Assembly: GCA_036852015.1 (NCBI GenBank) | Contig: JAANDG010000027.1 | Span: forward strand, 124,001-188,000 | Source: Pelodera strongyloides | Lineage: Eukaryota > Nematoda > Chromadorea > Rhabditida > Rhabditidae | Length of the DNA: 64,000 nucleotides | Direction of reading: 5' to 3' | Part shown: one piece after another, positions 19,915 to 30,400 of the stretch | How positions within the stretch are numbered: position 1 is the first letter of the stretch | Layout: every line of letters begins with the position of its first letter | Position numbers and translations under genes: made by a program | The notes under the pieces: generated by a model | The model's database searches: none | Told to the model about the DNA's origin: nothing | The model's input: only the letters and a program-made list of their open reading frames with translations

Positions 19915-21648
19915 AAGAAATCTGTTTGAAAGATACCTAAAGATGAAAGATCTTTACCTGAACTTCCATGTGAACAACTTGGCTTTGAAGTAGGCATCGG
20001 TGTGATCGCCAACATAAGCCGAGATACATGGAACGACTACAGAGAGATCGTCAGCGTACTCATTTCCCAGAGTGGTCCACAGCTCCTCGAAGGCTGTGTA
20101 CGGACCTGGAGTAGGAAATTTAAAGTGGTATGGCACGTGTATGTGAAACTCATGGTGCTCGATAAGTGCCCTCCTACCAGTAGCAGGACCAGCAAACACC
20201 TAAGCACGAACAAACATCTTATTATATAAAGTTGGGAGCTTTGTTTGTTTGTGCGTTTGTTTGATTGTACGTTTGAATGATGTGCGTTACGCTCAGGTTG
20301 TAGGATTGGTTCAGTCGTTCATGTTCCCATGCACTGAGCCATCTCACATCCTGAGCGCCCCTCTCACAAAAGCTGTAAAAAGGCTGCATCTATGGAATGC
20401 GTGTGCCGTATCCGCCGTGCGTGTTGGCGGCGCTCAGCTCAAAGTACTACGGATAAACTACAAAGAACCTGCAGATCTAGAGCAACAAAAAGAGCAAAGA
20501 AGCGAGGATTTTAGCATATGATCCATACTCTAGTTGTTTGTAACTCTTTTGAATCCATGTTTCATGTATGGATAAATGTAATAGAAAGTCGCCTCGGGCG
20601 GCGTAGCCGGCTGGTTATAGATACCAGATTAGGCAGTGCTTACCGGAATGATTGGAAAAGTCATTATATTGTGTTTGAAGGGATTCCGATTCGTTTCGAT
20701 GCAAGCAACTATCCAAACTTTTCGCAAAGTTCTAAAACAAAACTTTAATGGGGTTTCCAAGAATGCTGAAAAGTTTCAGTATTTTGGAACTACAAATATT
20801 TTTTTTATTTTTCATATTATATATGCTGGTTTGTGCAGAAATACGGTAGCATTGACAGAATTATACCGAATTTTTGGAATACTTTGAAACCCCATTTGGG
20901 AACACTGATGGTGTGGGAAAGGAATTTTCGCGTTTTGTTCCCTCACAATTAGTTGAATTTGTTGATTGAACTCTTCTTTTTGATGCCATCAATTATTACT
21001 GTTAACAATACTACGCAGTACCTCTCCAGGAAAATCAGTCAGTTCATAACCCAGACCCCAGGCCTGTTAAATATAAGTAATAACTACAACTGTATGTACG
21101 TACCATGAAAGTGTAATCGGAATCACATAGAGCTCTCAAATTGTCGGCGTTGAAAGCAATCTGAATATTCAGAATATAAACATTAAAGCGAAGTACGGGC
21201 CGGTTCCTGAAACGCATCGTGGACACCTGCATTCTTATGCATTTGTGCTAATTGTAAGTGGCTTGGAATTGGGGGTGGTTCTTTTTTATTTCGCTAAATA
21301 AGTATCCGGTGGGAGTTCCACTCTCATGTGAATGCTACTGCTAATTATTATAGAGTAACGTCAAAAAGAAATTGCTGTAAGAAGAACTTTAAAAAACTTC
21401 CGCGGTGGGCTTATGTAATTAAACAGACCAGTCAATCATGTAAACCGAACCTTCTGTTCATAGTACGCAACTGAGATGTATCGATCGGCAATGTCGGTTG
21501 TTTTCGATAGCCACTCGGCAATTTTATCGATTAGTGGCTCGTCAGACTTATCATATGGACTGGCCACAGCGCGCACGTAACAAACAGGGAACGCCGAGCA
21601 TACGGTAGAAAGGGTGAGGAATAGAAGACAACTGAATGCCTCGCGCAT
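19677..21648 (-). CDS. Secreted protein family member B (about 182 aa), function unknown
   Basis: Exons in gene order are 21451-21648, 21104-21160, a doubtful 21015-21063, 19958-20105 and 19677-19773. The ATG lies 2 bp after an acceptor (CCGTTTAG). Residues 1-20 form a signal peptide (REAFSCLLFLTLSTVCSAF), followed by YVRAVASPYDK and a helical segment. Exon 2 (IAFNADNLRALCDSDYTFM) and exon 4 (PYTAFEELW...VVVPCISAYV) match the neighbour at 24312-25807, with identical exon lengths of 57 and 148 bp. Exon 5 begins CYETAPPP and ends in KCP. Exon 3 is the weak point: reading on from it meets a stop, so it needs the donor at 21014. A (CT)n run fills intron 4 and a fold-back element sits in intron 3. 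Likely extracellular. Confidence 0.6.
19811..19912. repeat. (CT)n microsatellite
   Basis: About 100 bp of CT with a few interruptions, inside the last intron of secreted gene B. It yields false Leu/Ser and Arg/Glu ORFs. Confidence 0.95.
20748..20895. mobile_element. M9 fold-back element copy
   Basis: Ends ATGGGGTTTCCAAGAATGC and mirrored TTTGAAACCCCAT. The centre includes GGTAGCATTGACAGAATTATA, as in related copies. It lies in intron 3 of secreted gene B. Confidence 0.7.
21181..21250. mobile_element. M2 MITE fragment (one end)
   Basis: TTAAAGCGAAGTACGGGCCGG and CGCATCGTGGACACCTGCATT match the M2 tip. The other arm is absent. It lies in intron 1 of secreted gene B. Confidence 0.65.
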
Positions 21649-21748
21649 TTCTAAACGGAGGATAAATTGTGCGGTAAATATCTAAAATCTAAAATGCTTT
21701 AAATTATAACACCGGTTTTGAGCGTATGCTGGACAACTTCTTTCCCAT

Positions 21749-22372
21749 GTGGCATGGAAAATGCCCAGAATCATTTACAGTTTCCATATTTACAGCTTCC
21801 AAAAACACTTCGATGCCATATATTCTAAAGCGTCAAATAGGTGTAATTATATACTTAAGGCCTTCTCCTCAAGAGATATCAAACTACTATTTAAACTCTT
21901 CACTACATTTGTTAGACCTATCTTAGAATATTGCTCAGAAATATGGAATCCCAAAGACGCGTCGTCGATTAATTTGCTAGAAAATGTTCAGAGAAGTTAC
22001 ACACGTAAAATATTTAATCGTGCATTCAGGTTTGGTCTTAGTTATTCAGAACGGCTCTCCCACTTGCAGACACATACTCTGCTTCGTCGCCGAACAATCA
22101 ATGATATGGTTGTAACCTTTAAAATTATTAAAGGTCTTTATCATACAAAAATGGAAGATCATTTTCAACTATCGCCCAATTGCCGCCTAACGCGGGGGCA
22201 CCGCCTTCGTATAAGAACGCCTTTAGTCCGCACTCGCAAGTATGAATATTTACCCAGTCGGGTTGTCAATCTTTGGAATAAACTACCTCAAGACATTATT
22301 GACTGCAAATGTCCCAAATCTTTTCGCTCATGCCTTTATGCATTAGACGAATCGTTTTTCAAAACATCTTAA
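21749..22372 (+). mobile_element. Non-LTR (LINE) reverse transcriptase C-terminal fragment
   Basis: An open frame of about 207 codons has the typical end of a LINE reverse transcriptase: FVRPILEYCSEIWNP, then LLENVQRSYTRKIF, and near the end VVNLWNKLPQDIIDC followed by a SFRSCL motif. The catalytic palm domain, endonuclease and 5' part are missing, as expected for 5' truncation. The frame is still open, so insertion was probably fairly recent. It lies just upstream of secreted gene B and points away from it. Confidence 0.85.
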
Positions 22373-24012
22373 ATTCATCGTTCAGAATCGAATCTCCCCA
22401 TGGTGCTGACGTACAGCCTGAGCCACTCGCAGAGTTCCTATGTAGTGAACTTGGAAATATGGGGTGATGTGTGCTATGCTGCACCTACATCTATCTGGCC
22501 GATTATTATTCGAAGACACACCCCCTCTGTAATTAACTAGTCAACATCATCATTATTATTTTCTCTCAGTTATGGGTATTAGAGATTCTATTATATTACG
22601 CCGCTCTCGTTTGATTACTTTTGTTGTTTTCCGTTTGTCACAACCGCTTGTTTACATGTTATGTTATGTTATTTATTTATTTTCTTCGTATACGTTACTC
22701 CGCGTTCTCTACGCATAATAATGTGATTCAACTATTACAATTTGTGTTGTTCCGCATTCTTTTCTCAGGCCACAACAACCCAAGTGGCTTTCCCACAAAA
22801 CGCCATTTGCGGCACTATGTGTCCCATCGTAGCGTCATCTCCGGGTACCTGCAGCTAGAGGGTTATCCCAATGACTAGCACCCCATTTGTTTTAACATTA
22901 TGTGGCCCTATTTTGTCTTTTTTTTTTTTTTTTTTATTTTATTTTTATATGTTAATGTAACGTTGGGACACATGCACCTATTACTGGGTAGCCAACTCCT
23001 GAATATATATACTACGTACAACTACTCCTGAATATATACTACGTACAACTACTCCGCATAAGCGTTATGTTACGATATCACCCCTTTTTTACTTTCACCT
23101 ACGGTTATTTTTTAATGGCTTTAGTGGCTTTACTACTTTCTCTTTGATTTTCCATTTACAGTATTATCACCATTTATCAACTGAAAGAATCGATGCAACT
23201 GGAAATAAATTATTATTATTATTATATCATATCTTACGTGGGAATGAGTTGCTACTAAACATAGCTTTCTTTCAAGAAACGGTTGAAATGCCGCTTTGCA
23301 TGGGCGCTTGGGACACACAAGTATGTAAAATTTTATGTGAAATGTTTGCTCAAACACAAATTGAGGATATCTATGCCTATTTTATAGATGCTTACAAACC
23401 AAGTTCAGCTTGAGTTCGAGCTAGACTATTACAGCACATAAGAATAAAGGGGCTCCTCTCTTCATGAAACGATTTCTTTAATAAAGGGCACAAATAGTGC
23501 ACATACCATGTGGACATCATACGTACAACATGTCGGTTTAAATATCCAATTTTTAAAATTTAAATAATCTGTTGTGCATGATATGTAATTCAACTTCCTC
23601 GTCATGGATTTTGGAAAAGAATAACATAAAGTGCAAACTTTTCTATTTTTTCGTTTTTAAAATGGAGAAAATTTTAGTTTCCGTAAAAAAACAATGAACA
23701 AAAATCGAAAAGCGTTTTTCACATGTGATGATTCTTCGGCACGTCAACACGATAGATAATATATGCTGAATAATTTTATTTCCAAGAAAAACAGTATTAC
23801 AGAACGCTGAACGGCTGAACTCATTGCTTCAGTTTAGAACTATTGTTTTTTTTTTGTTCCTTTCCACGCACTTGATAAGTGAGGTCAACCATTTCAACAG
23901 GTCATGGGCGAGGGCGATCCCTCTTGGCCCTAGCCCTAGCGTCCGAAGACGTCGCCAATTTGTCGTCTGGAAAACTCGTCGCCTAACACTCAGGACCACC
24001 GTACAAGTCAAA
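22373..24012. other. Intergenic, LINE 3' flank and AT-rich DNA
   Basis: No gene seen. It holds the downstream flank of the LINE fragment, a poly-T run (22919-22937), and a 29-bp direct repeat (CTGAATATATACTACGTACA) at about 23000-23052. Confidence 0.45.
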
Positions 24013-24154
24013 ATGGGGTTTGCAAGTGTCCCACAAAATCGGTGTGCCTCTGTACTACCGTATATCTACATAAAACATGTATATGTAAAATTAAAAAAAT
24101 ATTCTCGTGTATTTCCAAGATACGGTAAATTTTCAGCATACTTGCAAACCCCAT
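24013..24154. mobile_element. M9 fold-back element copy
   Basis: Ends ATGGGGTTTGCAAG and CTTGCAAACCCCAT, with inner arms TACCGTAT..ATACGGTA. Just downstream of secreted gene A. Confidence 0.75.
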
Positions 24155-24311
24155 CAGCTGAGTTTGAAACTGTATTGTACCACCGCTGAATAAAAGTGCT
24201 TGTAGCGTAAAATATTTATTTATGTATTTATTTAAGCAAAATCTTTATTATTACATCGATTAGTCATGTCATATTATAGTTTATTATAATTTCGTTCTCT
24301 TCAGCTTTTCC

Positions 24312-25233
24312 TTATGGCTCTTCGGTAGCAGCTTCCGTCGTAGTTTCTTCTCCGAGAGGAAAGTCGGGGTATATAATATCATCGCCTCCGGGGAAAATCG
24401 GCATTGGGAAAGACTCGTAGAAACTGGAAAGAAAGTTGTTTAAATACTTATTTATATTTTTGTCTTCAACGAGAATTAAACCTATATCGATTCAAAATGC
24501 CAGAAATCTTCTATTGAGGATCTCTGTTTAAAATCGGTCGTGTCGTGGCGTGTCGCGTCCTTTTTCACCATGAAGTGTCGTCTCGTGCTGTGGTGTGTCG
24601 TGATATGTCGCAGGGCTTGGATTGTTAACCGAGGACTGTCAACATAAAACTGCTTACCTATACTTATTCACAAACACTCCGGCATAAAAGTAATCCTCGG
24701 TGTTTTCGTGAACAAAAGCCGCAATGCAAGGTACAGCCAGGGACAAATCGCCGTCCATTTCCAGTTGAACGGTAAACATTACCTCGTCGAATGCGGTAGA
24801 CGGACCTAGAAATATTTAGACTAAACTAAGTTCATAGTTTATACCCTACTTACCTTTGGTTGCACTGATATATGTGCTGCTTCAAATCTGAAGTTTTTTT
24901 TTGTTTAGTTTAGAAGCCCCCATCAGTACTCCTTGTAAAAAGTATGCTAAACAACTGCATTATATTGTATCCTATGTAAGTTGCGTTAGAAACTCGCTCA
25001 GAGCAGCTCACACTTTACCAACTGCCTGTCATAGCGCTTTAAAAAATTACCAACCACCTTTCAAACCGCACTAAAAGATATAAAATCAAAAATTAACCGA
25101 AAATGTTGGAAACCTCCTCATAGATGCTCTGAAGTGGCTGCGAGTCTTCTGTTCTGTTCAGACACTCATTGAGACTTGTTGCAAACTCCTAAAATACAAA
25201 ATATATTTTACGTTTTGATTGGGAGCGAACGAG

Positions 25234-25282
<49 letters not shown>

Positions 25283-25807
25283 AGAGGTGGGTTAGGAGAG
25301 ACATAGAGGAATTAGGAGGCGGACAATCAAAAACACTTCACCTTGAAAGTGTTGTCCGACTTCACCAATATGCGAAGACTGTCGGCGTCCATTGAGATCT
25401 GAATATGAATCTCGTACTGTCTCGTGAAGTCGCAAAACGTTGTGCCTACCGGGAATCAAACCTCTGGTCCGAGGAACAGGCAACTGTGAAGGAGAGCTCT
25501 CGCCTACACAGCCTACACCTTGATAGTACACAGTGATATATAGATCTCAAAATAGTGAACAATACACAGAGGACGGAGGAACAACCAAAGTCCTCGTTCA
25601 GACTTACAACCACAAATTTCCTTTTACCTTTTCATCATATTCGTCAATGATCGCGTAGCGTTCCTGTAGGTCCGTTGTATTGGACAGTTCGTATGTTAAT
25701 TCCGCAATTGTGTCGTTGCCGAACACGCCGGCTACCGCGCTAATGTAATCCACAGTAAACGCCGTGCATACGGTTGCCAGCGCCAAAATTAGAATAATAC
25801 GCGACAT
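24312..25807 (-). CDS. Secreted protein family member A (195 aa), function unknown
   Basis: Exons in gene order are 25628-25807, 25342-25398, 25098-25188, 24658-24805 and 24312-24423. All phases agree and all sites are GT-AG. The ATG lies 8 bp after an acceptor (TTTTTTCAG). The signal peptide is SRIILILALATVCTA. The mature part starts FTVDYISAVAG, carries N-glycosylation motifs (LSNTTDL, CLNRTED), and keeps one Cys in exon 3 (LNECLN) and one in exon 4 (AVPCIAAF), which could pair. The tail is acidic and Thr-rich (GEETTTEAATEEP). It is paralogous to the gene at 19677-21648, and together with the relic at 18190 forms a tandem cluster. I know no matching domain. Probably secreted or surface-bound. 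Confidence 0.75.
25227..25279. repeat. (GA)n microsatellite
   Basis: About 50 bp of GA in intron 2 of secreted gene A. Confidence 0.95.
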
Positions 25808-25859
25808 GCTTTGTTCTGAAAAATGTTCACGCGGTGCCTCTTTTTTTTAGGCAGATAAA

Positions 25860-26523
25860 TTTATGAAAAATTCAAAATGATATAAGAGTTATGCACTGCA
25901 ATGATAAAGAAAAGTTTACAAATTCATAGAATACATGAAAATCAGTTTAATGTGCACAGTTCTGTAAGGTGTAACGTAAATAGATAAACAAAAGTAATAT
26001 AATGTAACTAATAATTTATTAAATAACAACCTCTCAAATTATACAGTTTATATTTATATACAGTACAGTGGGCGTGAAACTTTCGCAGAACAGATTTAAT
26101 ACTTACAAAAGTATTGGAAACAATTTACAGTAAATGTTTCCATTGCACAATGGTCCAACGTTCTTCGACACCTTCTCTTATAAACCCCCTCAACTTATTT
26201 GAAATTTAAATAATCTGTTTTGATTACGCGCCCCATAAACAAAAATACATGCAAAAAGAAAAAAAGAAAAGCAAAAAAAGCTGCTTGTTTTTAGTGTATT
26301 TTGTTATTCATGCCACCAAAGTTGAAAAGATTGCAACACAAAAATGTTTATTTAAAAATAGATTATGAATGTACCCAAGTATATTTAGACAAGTATAAAG
26401 AACTGCAGCGGCTTGGCCCGCTTGGAGATGATGATTTACTTGTTTCACCATTTTAAAGCGGTAGAGCAGAAGTTTTTTAAAACGTGTGTTTGAGTTGGAC
26501 CCTGAACCTGAATTCTCTTGGTA
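25860..26523. other. Upstream region of secreted gene A
   Basis: No gene seen. AT-rich, with A-runs near 26250-26280. Confidence 0.4.
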
Positions 26524-26656
26524 ATGGGGTTTCCAAGCATACCAAAAATCCGTTGTGATTCTGTCAATACTACGGTAATTAAAAAAAGACTCTCGTGTAG
26601 TTCCGAGTTCCAAGATCCAAGATACTGTAAATATTCAGCATACTTGGAAACACCAT
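26524..26656. mobile_element. M9 fold-back element copy
   Basis: Ends ATGGGGTTTCCAAGCATACC and mirrored CATACTTGGAAACACCAT. The centre has TCTGTCAATACTACGGTAATT. Confidence 0.75.
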
Positions 26657-27039
26657 AAACAACTGCGCGATATTACAACGTTTAGCGGCACCGGTGGATT
26701 TATACAATTTTCAGTCTTACATGCTCCAGAGGATTGGACTTCCTTCAGACCCAACACTTTTACTACGCTACTGAAACGCACAACTCACTCAAATGTTCTT
26801 GTTGGTATGCAAATCACATATTCTAATATCCATTCTACCGGAACTTTGTCCCCATGTACATGTTCATATAATCTTTCAGCTAATATTTTGTTAGTACGCT
26901 CATTGTGTTATCACCTTTTTGTCCCCTTTGTGTACCTTGTGTTTTTACTGTTCAATCAGACAAAAAAAGCTGTGGTCAGCGAGCAACTCACTGAGGAAAA
27001 AACGTGGCCCAAGGCTTACTACCACAGTTAGCCAAAAAA

Positions 27040-27418
27040 GCCAAATGTTGATCAAAGGCATGCATGTGATCAAAGGTGTCCGGTATACGTTTCAAGTTAT
27101 GTTACAAATTGGAAACGTTAACCGACTCATTATCAGCATGGCCATACACGGGACAATTTCTTCAGAGTTACTGTGGATAATGGTCTAGGAACACTATTTT
27201 TCGTCACCGTTTTACTCGTTGATGACGCATTTCCGGCAAGGTTTTCCCCAACGCTAGGTTCTACTTTGATTCGGAAATAAAGGCACAAAATATACAAAAG
27301 GGACAAAAAGGTGACCAAGTCCATTGAATTTGCATATTATATGATATGGTATGCGTATGTGAACAAAGGTGTCCAGTATACGTTTCGAACCACGTGCGAT
27401 ACCGCTTTAATTTTCCAG
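27040..27418. repeat. Repeat fragments ending at ACCGCTTTAA
   Basis: The phrase AAAGGTGTCC(A/G)GTATACGTTTC occurs twice (27073 and 27366). The right end ATACCGCTTTAA resembles the M6 tip. The end abuts the pseudokinase start. Confidence 0.5.
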
Positions 27419-27423
27419 GTTCA

Positions 27424-30400
27424 ATGAAGAAAGCCACTGGTAGCAGCAGCAACAAAAGCTTGAATAAGAGCGGGTCTTCTAAACAGAGTAGTGGGTCTTC
27501 ATCGCTATCTGGAGCGGTACCGTCGTCGAAAAAGGTAATACTTATTGTCATTCGCAAGTATAATTGGCAACCGGCGGAGAAAGGTTCCTTGTCTTCCATC
27601 AGGCCTTTTTCATAATTCACCATCTAAATCTCAACATCTAAATCTAACCAAGGGCCCGTAAACGATAAAGAGAATAGAGTTGGGCTAGGTCTATACCAAA
27701 TAATTACTTATTTCTTATGATCGCCTTACGTTTTTTTATTCTATATTTATTCAGAATATCGCAGAGTCTTCGCAGCGGGCGTCCCGTACATGTTCCCTCT
27801 CTAGGACCCGGAAACGGACCAAGAAACTGGGACAGGTTAGCGAAGCTCATAGCTTATTTTGGCATATAGTTTATCTCAGATAGTGTAATCTTACCACATC
27901 TATTGATTCTTCGTTTATGTGTCTCTGTCGTCTCTGTGTTGCTCTTTGTCTTTACCTTGATCATCTATATATAATTTATACCTATTAGAAAACTACAAAA
28001 GAGTACGAATTTCAGGATGGCTTGAGTGCGGCGGCTGCACACGAGGCATACTTGGAGAAAAAACGGGTGGGAAGTAGTATTTTATAGTTTATTAGTTGAC
28101 AAGGAGTGTAATAATAAATTTCGTCCGCGAGTCATCAGAAATCACAGGAAAGGTATTGGTGTGCCAAGGGCAGGCCATTGTCGCGCGAAACAAGTCTTCC
28201 GATTGTCCACGTGCGTTCTTCTGGGTCACGTCACCCATAACTCTGGGGCCCACCATTTGCACGGGTGGACCAGGCAATTTGGACTAGGCAGGCGACCGCA
28301 CTCTTTTTTTTTTTTTTTTTTTGCAAACTCAGTTGGTTCCAGGCAGAAATGATGACCAAAACTCAGGAGCTGACCCAAATCCAGGCCACCAAGACAATGC
28401 AAACAGTCGATAGTCAAAACACACCCTTTGTTGGTTGGTTCCAATTATTAGTCTGAGGCCGAACATGTATTTACAGTCACTTGTGGTTCATGCTTGTCTT
28501 GCAACACTTTCTGTGTGATGAAGCTCAAGAGAAACCATCATGCGCCATCAGTAAGCTAAGAAAGTAGAGGTGCTTTGTAAGTACAAATTGCTGTAATTAC
28601 AAACACCGTACCATACCTTTATTACCATGCTTTTGTGGTAATAAAGGTACATTACCTACCATACCTACCACCGTACCATACCTTTATTACCGTACCATAC
28701 CTTTACCTGCGACTATGTAATCACATTTTCGAAAATATTTAAGGTACCATGCCAGAAATGAGTCAAAAAGATGCACACCGCCTGCTTGCATATAAACACA
28801 AGCCAATCAAATCAGACGTTAGAATCAAGTCTTACAAAGGCGAAAGGTTTGATTTCTTTTGCAAAAATTTCTGACGAGAGTGGGATTCGAACCCACGCCA
28901 CCGAAGTGACTGGTGCCTTAAACCAGCGCCTTGGACCGCTCGGCCATCTCGCCACATAACTGTGATCAAAGCTGATAATCATATTTTGTTTACAGCAGAT
29001 TAAAGCTTTTGGTTCCCAGTGAAATGCTGAACACATGATATATATTTTGATGATTTTAATGCCGTTAGAAACTTATGTTCATTTACGTATGCATTGATAG
29101 TTTCAGAAATTTGTATTAATATAGATAGCGGATGTAATTGTCCAGCATATGTTCAAAACCACTCACAATAACGCTTTAAACCCCTTCTCTGCCCAGTTTC
29201 ACAATCCTTCGCGTGCTCTACCACGGTAAATTTGGTGATGTGTACGAAGCCGTCAAAGATTCCACACAAACGCCCGTTGCCATCAGAACCGAATTATCCA
29301 ATCTTGTATTTAACCTTTGTGAACTGCCGGTAACTTTATGCTAAGTTTACTTGATAATTGATTTGTTTGATCTCAACTAATAGATTACCAACAGCCTGGA
29401 AAGGTGCATTGGTTAGGATGTGTTACCTGTTGGTTACCGTTCTAGCCGCGCAAAAACATTCGGTTATGCGTACTTCAATGATTTTGATACTGTGAAGTTG
29501 ATGTAGCAGAAATTTAGTATATAAGAAAAAGACTTCAGATGCTTTACTACTTCTCGCACGAGTATCGTCATCAGAAGCGTAAATTTCGAAGGAATTCTAT
29601 GAAGTTTGAACTTGTTTTTTTTTTCTTCTGAAATATTTGAAAGGACCACCACTCGGTTCAATTGTTCAATATATGAAAAACAGTTTCTATTCTAGCACGG
29701 CTGGTAATTTTAGCCAAGTGACCGGACCTTTAAGGGGGGGGGAAGTAGTTTTAGGGTGCTGATGGGCCGGAACATAATTACATAATGAACAATTATCCAA
29801 CATCTTCAGATGTCTGGATGTAGGCACCTTTGGCCCTTTCAATTTCCTCGTTCTTCAATTGCTTGGACCAACTCTTAGCGACATTCGACGTAATTATCTG
29901 AAGAAGAATTTCAGGTTCGTTCGTTATTAAATTCGTCGTTTTTTTTGTGAAAAACCCCCCGAACAAGATTTCAATTTTAGTGGTGTAGAACAGTTTTTAA
30001 TTTTACTGGAACAAAATTGTTTTTAACTTTAGTCCTTAGTGGTGTAGAACAAGTTTTCCTTATATTAGATTCAAGAGATATGATGCATTCATCCTCGATA
30101 CCATTTCTTGTACATAAATCCACAAATGTGTATATGTGTGTGTGCCATGATGCCATATGAATGTACATTTACAATATATACGTTTGTGTGTACCCAGTGA
30201 TGCTACCATATAGCGAAGCACATATAGGGTTGTACTGTAACTTATATGTATTCCAAGTTTCAGTCGTCTTGGTGCCCTATTTCTGTGCAATAATACACTC
30301 CGAGCAATTGCCGAACTGCATCGCTTGGGTTTTGTGCACAGGTTGGAGCCTTTATTGTTTGCTAATCATTTGACATACTCGATTTGGGCATATGAAAAAA

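Noticed and set aside
19790..20015. Leu/Ser and Arg/Glu-rich ORFs
   Set aside because: They are translations of a (CT)n run within an intron.
23824..24189. 121-codon ORF on the plus strand
   Set aside because: Half of it is an M9 fold-back element, and there is no acceptor or start context.
25292..25531. 79-codon minus-strand ORF
   Set aside because: It overlaps exon 2 of secreted gene A in another frame.
28026..28352. 108-codon plus-strand ORF
   Set aside because: It overlaps the pseudokinase exon in another frame and ends in a poly-T tract.
29384..29502. In-frame stop in the kinase as proof of a pseudogene
   Set aside because: The stop lies within a 42-bp GT..AG segment whose removal keeps phase, so it is better read as a short intron.
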